Shown here: positions 1-7,114 of the stretch, piece by piece | Layout: each line of letters begins with the position of its first letter | Position numbering within the stretch: position 1 is the first letter of the stretch | Made by a program: the position numbers and the translations under genes | NCBI GenBank assembly: GCA_024404215.1 | Contig: JAKSQI010000014.1 | Location: forward strand, 1-16,343 | DNA from: Oscillospiraceae bacterium | GTDB lineage: Bacteria; Bacillota; Clostridia; Oscillospirales; Oscillospiraceae | Direction of reading: 5' to 3' | DNA length: 16,343 nucleotides | Notes under the pieces: model-generated | Databases searched by the model: none | Seen by the model: the letters and a program-made list of their open reading frames with translations, nothing else | What the model was told of the DNA's origin: nothing

Positions 1-1387
1 CGGCGGCATGACGGAATTTGTTGCGGCCCAGGTAAATGCCCACGTGGGTAATAGAGGCAAAGCCATTGGGGGAGAAGAAGACCAGGTCACCGGGCTTTAG
101 ATCACTCTTGGAGACATAGGTCCCGCATTTGTTGTACTGACTGGTGGCGCCGTGAGGCACACTGATGCCGAAATGGGCGCAGACATAGTACACCAAACCG
201 GAGCAGTCAAAGCCGGTGGAGGGAGATGCACCGCCATACACATAGCGGTAGCCGGCAAATTGCGCGGCGTATTCGGCAAATTCCTCACCCTTGGATTTCT
301 CGGCCTTTTCACTTTCCGCTTTCTCAGCTTCCGCCTTAACCACGGATACATAATCGGAGCTCATATAGCCTACAGAGCCGTTGCAGCGGATTTTATACCA
401 GCCGGTAGCCTTTCCCAGGATTTCTACTGAAGTGCCCCGGGCCAGCGTTGCGATTACAGAATAGTTGGTCGAGGGGCCGGTACGGAAGTTGACATAGCTT
501 CCGGTTACCTTACCCTGCTCCTGCATTTCTTCCACAGCAGAGGCCTCAGTCTCAGCAGTGGTGCCGGTTGCGGGAGCAGCAGGCTGCCCGGCCTCCGGAG
601 TGCTGACAGAGGGTGCAGAGGTCTCAGCCGTGCTGAGGGTAATATACTGGCTGCTCATATAGCCGGTTTTGCCGTTGTAAGAAATCTTGGACCAGCCGTT
701 GCTCTCACTGAGAACTGTAACCAAGGTGCCGGTATTCAGCATGCGGATTACAGAATAGGTTGTGGCAGGGCCGGTACGGAAATTTACATAGTTGTTGTTA
801 ACCGTTCCTGCCTTGCCCTCCTGCTCAGCTTCCGTCTTTTCCGCAGGCTTGCTCTCCTCCTGCGTATTTTGAGAAGGAGCTGCTGCGGAAGCGGCACCGT
901 TAACGGTAACATAGTCAGACCGCATGTAGCCGGTTTTGCCGTTATAGCTCAGCTGATACCAGCCGCTGTCAATTCCGGTAATGGTTACGTTGGTCCCCAT
1001 GGGAATAACCCCAAGAATAGAGCCGGAAACGGAAGCTGTGCTGCGATAACGCACTTCGGAGTTGTTAACCTTACCGGTTAGACTCAGCTCAGCCTTGGTG
1101 GTAACGTTTTTCAAGTAATCGGTGCAGACGTAGCCATCCTTGCCGTTATAGTTGATGCGATACCAGGAGTCTGTTGTTTTCTCCTGAACCACTACGGTAG
1201 ACCCGCTGTTCACAGTAGATACAATGGAATAACTGGTACCAGGACCGGAACGAATGTTAAGAACGGAAGCCGTAACAGTTGCAGCCCCATAGGCCACCGT
1301 ATCGGCAGCGGAGGCAGACAGGACGCAAAGCCCTGCCAGCATGGCTACTGAAAGAATCAGACATATCAGACACTTAAAGCTTTTCAC
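1..1387 (-). CDS. Secreted NlpC/P60 endopeptidase with four SH3 domains (3' end cut by window)
   Basis: This is probably a peptidoglycan hydrolase that cuts stem peptides in the cell wall; 462 residues are visible. Residues 1-28 form a signal peptide (KSFKC, a hydrophobic run, then SASA-A). Four bacterial SH3 (SH3b) repeats follow at about 36-95, 106-163, 192-252 and 292-350, each with an N/Y-x-R-S/T core and a G-Y-M/V-x-S/T-x-Y end. They are joined by Ala/Glu/Pro/Thr-rich linkers at about 165-190 and 253-290 and a charged Lys/Glu linker at 351-368. An NlpC/P60 domain starts near 369. Its catalytic Cys395 (FDCSGLV), His448 (THVGIYLG) and third polar residue His460 (FRHAA) are all present, so the enzyme looks active. 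The start is GTG, with an AAGGATGG ribosome site and only 13 bp after the preceding gene, which implies co-transcription. The family is clear from motifs; bond specificity is not. Confidence 0.93.
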   Translation of the reverse strand, partial: MKSFKCLICLILSVAMLAGLCVLSASAADTVAYGAATVTASVLNIRSGPGTSYSIVSTVNSGSTVVVQEKTTDSWYRINYNGKDGYVCTDYLKNVTTKAELSLTGKVNNSEVRYRSTASVSGSILGVIPMGTNVTITGIDSGWYQLSYNGKTGYMRSDYVTVNGAASAAAPSQNTQEESKPAEKTEAEQEGKAGTVNNNYVNFRTGPATTYSVIRMLNTGTLVTVLSESNGWSKISYNGKTGYMSSQYITLSTAETSAPSVSTPEAGQPAAPATGTTAETEASAVEEMQEQGKVTGSYVNFRTGPSTNYSVIATLARGTSVEILGKATGWYKIRCNGSVGYMSSDYVSVVKAEAEKAESEKAEKSKGEEFAEYAAQFAGYRYVYGGASPSTGFDCSGLVYYVCAHFGISVPHGATSQYNKCGTYVSKSDLKPGDLVFFSPNGFASITHVGIYLGRNKFRHAA

Positions 1388-1400
1388 AATGACACCATCC

Positions 1401-1685
1401 TTAGCTGTTCAATGCACGAGTCAGCCAAATGTAAGCAAGGTCAATGGAATCATACAGGCCGGTTCTCTCACCTTTTTTAACGACGCGGTCACGGGACTTC
1501 AGTTCGGGATCGGTCAGCTGAAGCTGAACGGATACCTTTGAGGCAACCTCCATATCCTCTACCTTTTTGGTTTCTAAAATCTGAAGCATGGCAATGTATT
1601 TATCGGACATGTTGCCGAAATAAATGAGATTATCTTTCCGTCTCAGCGGAAAGCCTTTGTATTCCAGGGCAAGGCTCTTTGCCAT
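1401..1685 (-). CDS. Uncharacterised 94-residue protein upstream of the NlpC/P60 hydrolase
   Basis: I do not recognise a named family. The protein is 94 residues, soluble and mixed in charge, with no signal peptide, membrane segment or cysteines. The N-terminal part (about 1-28) has short beta-like stretches (SLALEYKGFPL, NLIYFG). A middle part (about 29-58) alternates hydrophobic and charged residues (AMLQILETKKVEDMEVASKVSVQLQL). The end looks helical (LYDSIDLAYIWLTRAL). The start is ATG with AAGGAG nine bases upstream. It is the first gene after a near-consensus promoter, and the cell-wall hydrolase follows 13 bp after its stop, so the two are probably made from one mRNA. Repeated GTTACAAT motifs at its promoter raise the untested idea that it, or another factor, regulates the unit. 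Coding status is well supported by promoter, ribosome site and operon position; function is unknown. Confidence 0.85.
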   Translation of the reverse strand: MAKSLALEYKGFPLRRKDNLIYFGNMSDKYIAMLQILETKKVEDMEVASKVSVQLQLTDPELKSRDRVVKKGERTGLYDSIDLAYIWLTRALNS

Positions 1686-1712
1686 CCTAAATCACTCCTT
1701 CGCAGATAATGT

Positions 1713-1772
1713 GTTACCGTATTGTAACATATTGTTATTAATGTGTCAAGCTTTCCTGTAACTGATTGTAAC
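1713..1772. repeat. Cluster of GTTACAAT-type repeats over the promoter (candidate operator)
   Basis: On the plus strand ATTGTAAC occurs at 1721-1728 and again at 1765-1772. GTAAC also occurs at 1758-1762. GTTAC at 1713-1717 forms an inverted repeat with GTAAC at 1724-1728 (6-base spacer), and TAACA/TGTTA arms flank a 3-base centre at 1725-1737. One copy covers the -10 and another lies upstream of the -35, a layout common for repressor or activator sites. A related palindrome lies at 2157-2171. The repeats are directly visible; the operator role is inference. Confidence 0.45.
1721..1749 (-). promoter_or_regulatory. Sigma-A promoter for the 94-residue gene and NlpC/P60 unit
   Basis: Read on the minus strand, a perfect -35 TTGACA (1749-1744) is followed after exactly 17 bases by TACAAT (1726-1721), which differs from the consensus -10 at one position. 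The start codon is about 35 bp downstream. This is the best promoter match in the window. GTAAC/GTTAC repeats overlap its -10 and spacer. Confidence 0.85.
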
Positions 1773-1799
1773 CTTTAAGTCGTCTGATAAGAGAAAGGA

Positions 1800-1827
1800 C
1801 AGCCGGCATCCTTACGGATACCGGCTG
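1800..1827 (-). terminator. Intrinsic terminator after ireB
   Basis: On the minus strand, 7 bp after the ireB stop, CAGCCGGTATCC pairs with GGATGCCGGCTG around a GTAA tetraloop. This gives a 12-bp stem with one G-T wobble. It is followed by a pyrimidine-rich stretch (TCCTTTCTCTT) rather than a pure T run, so termination may be incomplete. It separates ireB from the next promoter. Confidence 0.7.
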
Positions 1828-1834
1828 ATAAGCG

Positions 1835-2086
1835 TTATTTGCCCTTTAGGTATGCTGTCAAAAGTTCCTCCAGCAATTCATCCCGGTCCAGGCGGCAGAT
1901 TAAGCTTCTGGCACCGTTATAGTTGGTAATATAAGTGGGATCCTCTGACACGATATAACCGATAATCTGATTAATGGGGTCGTAGCCCTTGACCCTAAGC
2001 GCCTCATACACGGCGGACAGGATTTCTTTTGTCTGGTTTTCTTTGGAAATAACATTAAACTTGCGCGTATAATCGTCCAAGGTCAT
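1835..2086 (-). CDS. ireB: IreB family regulatory phosphoprotein (UPF0297/DUF965)
   Basis: IreB is a small cytosolic protein first characterised in Enterococcus, where it is a substrate of the PASTA Ser/Thr kinase IreK and influences cell-wall stress and cephalosporin resistance. The 83-residue product carries the family core: YEALRVKGYDPINQIIGYI, then the DPTYIT segment, then ARSLICRLDRDELLEELL near the C terminus. Thr7 in the N-terminal TRKFN segment sits where a phosphorylated threonine lies in the enterococcal protein. The second such threonine is replaced by Asp4 if the ATG start is right. The GGAGG site is only 2 bases from that ATG; a TTG two codons later would have 8-base spacing. In many Bacillota ireB lies between alaS and ruvX, but here it stands alone between cdd and a promoter, with its own terminator. 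Family assignment is firm; the exact start is not. Confidence 0.92.
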   Translation of the reverse strand: MTLDDYTRKFNVISKENQTKEILSAVYEALRVKGYDPINQIIGYIVSEDPTYITNYNGARSLICRLDRDELLEELLTAYLKGK

Positions 2087-2117
2087 AGCCTCCGTTCTTA
2101 CAGTCTTTTACTGTTCC

Positions 2118-2146
2118 AGTATAGCCCTACCCTATTCGCAATATAA
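2118..2146 (-). promoter_or_regulatory. Possible ireB promoter (weak)
   Basis: On the minus strand TATACT (2123-2118), a good -10, lies about 32 bp upstream of the ireB start. At 17-base spacing the -35 position holds only TTATAT (2146-2141), a poor match. TATATT just upstream is an alternative -10, also without a good -35. ireB could instead be read through from cdd. Confidence 0.3.
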
Positions 2147-2156
2147 GGCAAAAGCC

Positions 2157-2171
2157 GTTACAATTTGTGAC
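2157..2171. repeat. GTTACAA-T-TTGTGAC palindrome upstream of ireB
   Basis: This 15-bp imperfect palindrome (6 of 7 arm positions match) sits in the 97-bp cdd-ireB gap. It contains GTTACAAT, the same motif that is repeated at the promoter about 400 bp downstream. Being upstream of the possible ireB promoter, it could be a second site for the same regulator. That link is inferred from the shared motif only. Confidence 0.35.
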
Positions 2172-2183
2172 AATCCGTAAAAG

Positions 2184-2576
2184 TCACTCCAACTGACTGC
2201 TGTTAAAGGGGTTGGGCAGCAAATCATCAAGATGATAGCTGACATAGCGGCCATCGGCCCGACCAATAAGGATTTCCAGATTGGGGGCGAACTCATTGAG
2301 CACCTGCCGGCATTCCCCGCAAGGATAACGATAGCCGGTGCCCCGGGTAAATACTGCCAGACGGACAAAATCGGTATGCCCATGACTGACCGCATTTCCT
2401 ACTGCCACACTTTCTGCACACATGGTGCAGCCCAGGGCGCAGTTTTCCACATTACATCCCGTAAAAACTGAGCCGTCCTCGCATTCCAGCGCCGCTCCCA
2501 CAGGGAAACGGGAATAAGGGGCATAAGCATTGGCCATGGCTTCTGCTGCCCGTTCCAGTAGTTTTCTGTCCGTCAT
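2184..2576 (-). CDS. cdd: Cytidine deaminase
   Basis: This enzyme hydrolyses cytidine and deoxycytidine to uridine and deoxyuridine in pyrimidine salvage, acting in the cytosol as a small zinc tetramer. The 130-residue length is typical of the short homotetrameric class. Visible motifs in order are the substrate-binding YSRFPVGAAL, then GCNVENC, the catalytic CAES with zinc-binding Cys and proton-shuttling Glu, then PCGECRQVLNEF with two more zinc cysteines, and the C-terminal LLPNPF. I chose the internal ATG at 2576 because GGGAGG lies 7 bases upstream and the family begins about here. The frame stays open another 12 codons, but those overlap the preceding gene. It starts 14 bp after the solute-binding protein gene, so it is likely the last gene of the secA unit. 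Confidence 0.95.
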   Translation of the reverse strand: MTDRKLLERAAEAMANAYAPYSRFPVGAALECEDGSVFTGCNVENCALGCTMCAESVAVGNAVSHGHTDFVRLAVFTRGTGYRYPCGECRQVLNEFAPNLEILIGRADGRYVSYHLDDLLPNPFNSSQLE

Positions 2577-2590
2577 TGCATATCCTCCCG

Positions 2591-4210
2591 TTACTTTAAA
2601 TGAATGCTCCATTCTGTCACCGACTGGAAAAGCCCGGTAACAGAGGGTCGCAGTCCGTTCACCTCACCGCGATGGGTATATACCACGTACTGCCGATATA
2701 ATATGGGTATCAGTGGAAGCTCCTCCGATACCTTCGCACTGATTCCGCCCAGATAAACCAGACGGGTCTGGTCATCTGGTGCCTCAGCCGCAGCTGTAAT
2801 GAGTTTTTCGTAGTCTGCTCCGCCTGTACCGCCATAACGAAGGCTTCCACCGGGAGACAACAAGGGAGAAAGGTCCAAATTATGGGTCAAAGCAGCTTCC
2901 CCATAGTAAAGGTCATAGTTGCCGTCCTGAAGTGTGTAAAGATACTCCTCCCAGTCCAGTGCCCTCACGGTAACCCGCAGACCTACGCGCCCCAGGGTTT
3001 CCGCTATAGCCGTGGCAGTTTCTACCTTTTTCTCGCTTCCCTTATAGACCAGGAAGCGAAGGTTTTCCTCAAAGTAGGAGGTTCCAACCGGGTATTCCAG
3101 ATAGCCATCGTGGTTAAAATCCTGCAGGCCAGCTTCTGCCAGCTGCGCCGCCATGGCCGCCAGCGAGCCATCCTCCTCCATCTCCCAGCTGTCATCATAA
3201 AGATACCAGCCGGAATTGAATATGCTGTAAGCCGCCCGGGCCATGCCTCCGTAGGTCTCCTCAACAATACTTTCCCGGTCAACCGCATAGCTGATGGCCC
3301 TTCGAACCCGGATATCATTGAGAGCCGTATTGGTGTAATTAAAGCCAATGTACTGGAGAATAGAGGTATCATAGCGGCGGGTTTCATACTCGCCATACAT
3401 GTTAAGGTTTACGGTGCCTGCCGGGTCATACCAAAGCAAATCCAGGTTTTGGTTGGAAAAGCTCTGCTCCACCTCATCATCTTCAATTTCGGTCAAGTAT
3501 ATAATGGAAAGAGGAATTGCCTCATAGCTGCGATAAGAAGAGAAGCTTCTCAAAACCAGACTGCGGCCGCTCTTTTTTAATACATAGGGGCCCGTACCTG
3601 CCGGGTAATCCTCCAGCATGCTGCCGGCACAAATAATGGGAATATCCAGCAAGGCAGGCAGAGAATAATCCTGATTTTTCAAAACAATGACGATTCCGCC
3701 AAAGCCATTATCGTAGCATTCCTGTATGTTCGCCAGCCGGGCGCTGTACTTGCTGCCCATACGAGCCTGATTAATGGAATACACCCCATCCACCGGCTTC
3801 AGGTCACTGCCGTCATGCATTTTCGCATCGATCAAAGTCAACGTATAGGTAATGCCGTCCTCAGTTGTGCAGGTATCACAGAGCAGGGGCCTGGGCTCCA
3901 AAGAGGCATCCAGAAAAAAGAGACTTTCGTAGATCAGACTCATAACGGATTCGTTATAAACACTTTTACAGGTCAGCGGATTAAAGCCGTCATCCCCGGA
4001 AATGCGAAGGGTAAAGCGTTCGTTTACCGCCACACGGGAGGGCGTCTCCTGGGCATCGCTTTCTTCCTCGCCTCCAGTCTGAGGCTTCTGGCTTTCCGGA
4101 AAAGCCGGCCCCTGCTGTTCCTCAGGTCGGTCAGCCGAACCGCAGCCGGACAGCACAAGAAGAAGGGCCAGAAGCAGTGCCACAGTCTTATGCACGAGTT
4201 TATGTTTCAC
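2591..4210 (-). CDS. Family-5 solute-binding lipoprotein (peptide/nickel-type ABC transporter)
   Basis: This is an extracellular lipid-anchored binding protein that would capture oligopeptides or a similar ligand for an ABC importer. Residues 1-22 form a lipoprotein signal peptide ending in the lipobox LSGC, with Cys23 as the lipidation site. A Glu/Gln/Pro-rich tether follows to about residue 60. The mature SBP_bac_5 domain has the GTGPYV segment at about 205-210 and the signature VRRAISYAVDRESIV at about 302-316. A DFNHDGYLE stretch at 364-372 resembles a calcium-binding loop. The 539-residue length is normal for the family. The start is GTG with AGGAGG 8 bases upstream; a CTGCCC/GGGCAG hairpin overlaps the edge of that site. 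It begins 32 bp after secA. No permease or ATPase gene is present in the window, so it is an orphan here and its ligand cannot be told. Confidence 0.92.
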   Translation of the reverse strand: MKHKLVHKTVALLLALLLVLSGCGSADRPEEQQGPAFPESQKPQTGGEEESDAQETPSRVAVNERFTLRISGDDGFNPLTCKSVYNESVMSLIYESLFFLDASLEPRPLLCDTCTTEDGITYTLTLIDAKMHDGSDLKPVDGVYSINQARMGSKYSARLANIQECYDNGFGGIVIVLKNQDYSLPALLDIPIICAGSMLEDYPAGTGPYVLKKSGRSLVLRSFSSYRSYEAIPLSIIYLTEIEDDEVEQSFSNQNLDLLWYDPAGTVNLNMYGEYETRRYDTSILQYIGFNYTNTALNDIRVRRAISYAVDRESIVEETYGGMARAAYSIFNSGWYLYDDSWEMEEDGSLAAMAAQLAEAGLQDFNHDGYLEYPVGTSYFEENLRFLVYKGSEKKVETATAIAETLGRVGLRVTVRALDWEEYLYTLQDGNYDLYYGEAALTHNLDLSPLLSPGGSLRYGGTGGADYEKLITAAAEAPDDQTRLVYLGGISAKVSEELPLIPILYRQYVVYTHRGEVNGLRPSVTGLFQSVTEWSIHLK

Positions 4211-4222
4211 TAAGCAAACCTC

Positions 4223-4239
4223 CTGCCCAAAGCGGGCAG
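4223..4239 (-). promoter_or_regulatory. Hairpin overlapping the ribosome site of the solute-binding protein gene
   Basis: In the secA-to-lipoprotein gap, CTGCCC and GGGCAG pair perfectly around a 5-base loop. The downstream arm shares two bases with the AGGAGG ribosome site (4224-4219). There is no T run, so it is not a standard terminator. It may slow transcription or limit ribosome access to the lipoprotein start. Confidence 0.4.
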
Positions 4240-4242
4240 CTG

Positions 4243-7023
4243 TTAAATCATTCGGTTGCCCCGACCACAGCAGTCCTTATACTTCATAGGAAGACCATTG
4301 GGACGTTTTTTGCCGCAGGGACAGGGATCATTGGGGCGAATCTTATCGGCTTTCTTTTTGACTACAGGGGCTCTGTTGCCCACACCACCGGATACGGCTA
4401 CACTCTTTCCACCAACACTCTTACGCTCCAGCGACTGGGTCTTAAGCTGTACGGTAAAGAGTCGCCGAACAACCTCCTCACGGATGCCGTTGACCATAGC
4501 TTCAAACATGTCAAAGCCTTCATGCTTGTACTCGTCTACAGGATTAACCTGACCATAGGCCCGGAGTCCTACACTCTGGCGGAGGTCACTCATGGCATCA
4601 ATGTGTTCCATCCAGTATTCGTCTACAACCCGCAGCAAAATGACCCGTTCCAGTTCACGGATGACCGGCATATCGGTACCGGGAATCAGCCCCAAAGCCT
4701 TTTCCTTGGCTGAATAGAAGGCCTCGGCCTTTTCCAGAACGGCAGCAATCAAAGACTCTTTCGTAAAGCCTCCCTCGGGAATAGTTAATTCTCCTTTGCG
4801 GAGGAAGAGCTGCTCCAGCTGGTCCGTAGCCTCCTCCAAACGCAGAGGATCCGTAATGCGGTCGGTGAAAAACTCAGCTGCAACGGAACGACTGATAACG
4901 TCCTTCCGCATGGACCGAATATACTGCTCCAGGTTTTCCCCGTCCAAAACCTTACGGCGCTGCTCGTAGATGATGTTGCGCTGCTGGTTCATAACATCGT
5001 CGTACTCCAGCACGTTTTTACGGGATTGGAAGTTGCGGCTTTCAACCCGGCGCTGGGCGCTTTCAATGGAATTAGAGAGAATTTTCATTTCAATGGGGAT
5101 GTCCTCATCGGCTTTGAGGGTATTCATAATGTTCTCAACCCGCTCACCGCCGAACAGACGCATAATATCGTCCGTCAATGCAATATAAAAGCGGGTTTCG
5201 CCGGGGTCCCCTTGACGGCCGGAACGACCACGAAGCTGATTGTCAATACGGCGCGCCTCATGGCGTTCGGTACCGATGATGAAAAGGCCGCCGGCCTCCC
5301 GTACCCGTTCAGCCTCCGCATCGGTTTCCTTCTTATGCTCAGCCAGCTGCTGTGCGTAAAGAGCTCTGGCCTTCAGAATGTCCTCATCCTCAGTGTCGGC
5401 ATAGCCAGTAGCCTCAGCAATAACATCCTCTTCAAAGCCGGCCTTGCGGAGATCATTCTTGGCCATGTATTCTGCATTGCCGCCCAGCATAATATCCGTG
5501 CCTCGGCCGGCCATGTTGGTCGCTATGGTTACCGCGCCGAATTTACCGGCCTGAGCAATGATTTCGGCTTCCTTATCGTGGTACTTGGCATTCAAGACGT
5601 TGCGGGGAATGCCTTCCTTTTTCAAAAGGCTGGCCAGATATTCGCTCTTCTCGATGGATACAGTACCTACCAGAACGGGCTGCCCCTTCTCGTGGCAGGC
5701 TTTAATCTGTTCCAGAATGGCACGGTTTTTGGCAGAGTCGTTTTTATAGACAACATCTGGATAATCGTGACGAATAACCGGCTTGTTGGTGGGAATCTCT
5801 ATAATATCCAGCTTATAAATGGTGGAGAACTCTTCCTCCTCGGTCATGGCCGTACCGGTCATGCCGGACAGCTTGTCGTAAAGGCGGAAGAAGTTTTGGT
5901 AGGTAATGGTCGCCTGGGTTTTGGTTTCCTTCTCTACATTCACATGCTCTTTGGCTTCCAAAGCCTGATGCAGACCCTCGGAATAGCGGCGGCCATACAT
6001 AATGCGGCCGGTGAATTCATCAACAATGAGGACCTCGCCGTCCTTGACAACATAGTCTACATCCCGCTTCATAATGCCATGGGCCTTAATAGCCTGATTG
6101 ATATGATGAGAGAGAGTTGCATTTTCCAGGTCGGAAAGATTTTCAATGCCAAAGAACTTTTCCGCCTTGGCGGTACCCCGGGCAGTCAGTGTTGCCGTTC
6201 TTGCCTTTTCATCAACAACGAAGTCTGCATCCAGGTTTTCATCCTCCTCGGCCTTTTCATCCACTGAGGCATAAACCACCTTCTTGAGGCGAGAGACAAA
6301 ATCATCGGCCTGACCATAGAGGTCGGTAGACTCATCCCCTACACCGGAGATAATCAAAGGGGTGCGGGCTTCATCAATGAGAATAGAGTCCACTTCATCT
6401 ACAACAGCAAAGCTATGGCCCCGCTGAACCATGCGCTCTTTGTAGAGGGCCATATTATCACGGAGGTAATCAAAGCCGATTTCCGAGTTAGTACCATAGG
6501 TAATATCGGCAGTGTAGGCAGCCCGACGTTCCTCACTGGTAAGCCCCTGAACAATAAGACCTACACTAAGGCCCATAAAACGATGGACCTTACCCATCCA
6601 TTCACTGTCTCGACGGGCCAAGTAATCGTTAACGGTAACAATATGAACGCCCTTCCCGGCCAAAGCATTTAGGTAAGCAGGCAGGACAGCAACCAAAGTT
6701 TTTCCTTCACCGGTTTTCATTTCAGCGATTCGCCCCTGATGAAGAACAATACCGCCAATAAGCTGTACCCGATAGGGCCGCATGGACAGGACGCGGTCTG
6801 CCGCTTCCCGGATGGCCGCAAAGGCATCAGGCAGAATGTCATCCAAGGTCTCACCGTCTGCCAGGCGCTGTCTCAGCCAGGGGGTTTTGGCCTTCAGCTC
6901 CTCATCGGTCAGCGCTCTATATTCATCCTCTTTTGCTAAAACAGCATTAACCAGAGGCTCTATGGCTTTTAACTCACGGTCGCTATGGGTACCGAAGATT
7001 TTAGAAACCAGATTTTTAAACAT
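4243..7023 (-). CDS. secA: Preprotein translocase motor ATPase SecA
   Basis: SecA is the cytosolic ATPase that pushes unfolded preproteins through the SecYEG channel. The 926-residue protein has Walker A MKTGEGKT at 102-109 in nucleotide-binding fold 1, the TYGTNSEIGFDYLRDN segment at about 175-190, and the Walker B DEVDSIL at 209-215. The preprotein cross-linking domain comes next, then fold 2 with NMAGRGTDIMLGG, and the helical scaffold and wing regions. The tail is a SEC-C zinc motif with Cys901, Cys903, Cys918 and Cys919. Its loop between the cysteine pairs is 14 residues, against about 8 in the common form, and Cys replaces the usual final His. I start at ATG 7023 (MFKNLVSKIF) because AGGAGG lies 7 bases upstream; the longer open frame runs through the promoter and terminator. 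secA opens a new unit after the ribosomal operon. Confidence 0.97.
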   Translation of the reverse strand: MFKNLVSKIFGTHSDRELKAIEPLVNAVLAKEDEYRALTDEELKAKTPWLRQRLADGETLDDILPDAFAAIREAADRVLSMRPYRVQLIGGIVLHQGRIAEMKTGEGKTLVAVLPAYLNALAGKGVHIVTVNDYLARRDSEWMGKVHRFMGLSVGLIVQGLTSEERRAAYTADITYGTNSEIGFDYLRDNMALYKERMVQRGHSFAVVDEVDSILIDEARTPLIISGVGDESTDLYGQADDFVSRLKKVVYASVDEKAEEDENLDADFVVDEKARTATLTARGTAKAEKFFGIENLSDLENATLSHHINQAIKAHGIMKRDVDYVVKDGEVLIVDEFTGRIMYGRRYSEGLHQALEAKEHVNVEKETKTQATITYQNFFRLYDKLSGMTGTAMTEEEEFSTIYKLDIIEIPTNKPVIRHDYPDVVYKNDSAKNRAILEQIKACHEKGQPVLVGTVSIEKSEYLASLLKKEGIPRNVLNAKYHDKEAEIIAQAGKFGAVTIATNMAGRGTDIMLGGNAEYMAKNDLRKAGFEEDVIAEATGYADTEDEDILKARALYAQQLAEHKKETDAEAERVREAGGLFIIGTERHEARRIDNQLRGRSGRQGDPGETRFYIALTDDIMRLFGGERVENIMNTLKADEDIPIEMKILSNSIESAQRRVESRNFQSRKNVLEYDDVMNQQRNIIYEQRRKVLDGENLEQYIRSMRKDVISRSVAAEFFTDRITDPLRLEEATDQLEQLFLRKGELTIPEGGFTKESLIAAVLEKAEAFYSAKEKALGLIPGTDMPVIRELERVILLRVVDEYWMEHIDAMSDLRQSVGLRAYGQVNPVDEYKHEGFDMFEAMVNGIREEVVRRLFTVQLKTQSLERKSVGGKSVAVSGGVGNRAPVVKKKADKIRPNDPCPCGKKRPNGLPMKYKDCCGRGNRMI

Positions 7024-7036
7024 GTTTGTTCCTCCT

Positions 7037-7054
7037 GTTCGGCCATTTCCGAAC
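7037..7054 (-). promoter_or_regulatory. Hairpin directly before the secA ribosome site
   Basis: In the secA leader, GTTCGG and CCGAAC pair perfectly around a 6-base loop and end exactly where AGGAGG (7036-7031) begins. Stacking beside the ribosome site could modulate initiation or mRNA stability. In E. coli secA translation is controlled by the upstream secM element; nothing similar in sequence is visible here. Functional role is a guess. Confidence 0.35.
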
Positions 7055-7070
7055 CTATTGATACTAGCAT

Positions 7071-7094
7071 AGTATAGCACACAATTATGAACAA
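7071..7094 (-). promoter_or_regulatory. Likely secA promoter
   Basis: On the minus strand TGCTATACT (7079-7071) is an extended -10 (TG-N-TATACT), about 48 bp before the secA ATG, preceded by T-rich DNA. An alternative reading is TTGTTC (7094-7089), 17 bases, then TATGCT (7071-7066). Both predict initiation at nearly the same place. Lying after the rplQ terminator, a promoter is expected here. Confidence 0.55.
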
Positions 7095-7114
7095 AAAAAG
7101 GGATATCCCCTGCA

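Noticed and set aside
100..1300. DNA tandem repeat in the hydrolase gene
   Set aside because: The repetition is at the protein level (four SH3 domains) and the DNA copies have diverged; it is not a microsatellite, CRISPR or mobile element.
2182..2198. Possible terminator at the end of cdd
   Set aside because: Only a 5-bp stem (AGTCA/TGACT) with a short T run, overlapping the stop codon. Too weak to call, although some termination may occur.
5026..6267. Long open frame on the plus strand (413 codons)
   Set aside because: It lies entirely opposite secA, whose motifs are unmistakable, and its translation looks like the antisense of a conserved gene. No ribosome site or family match.
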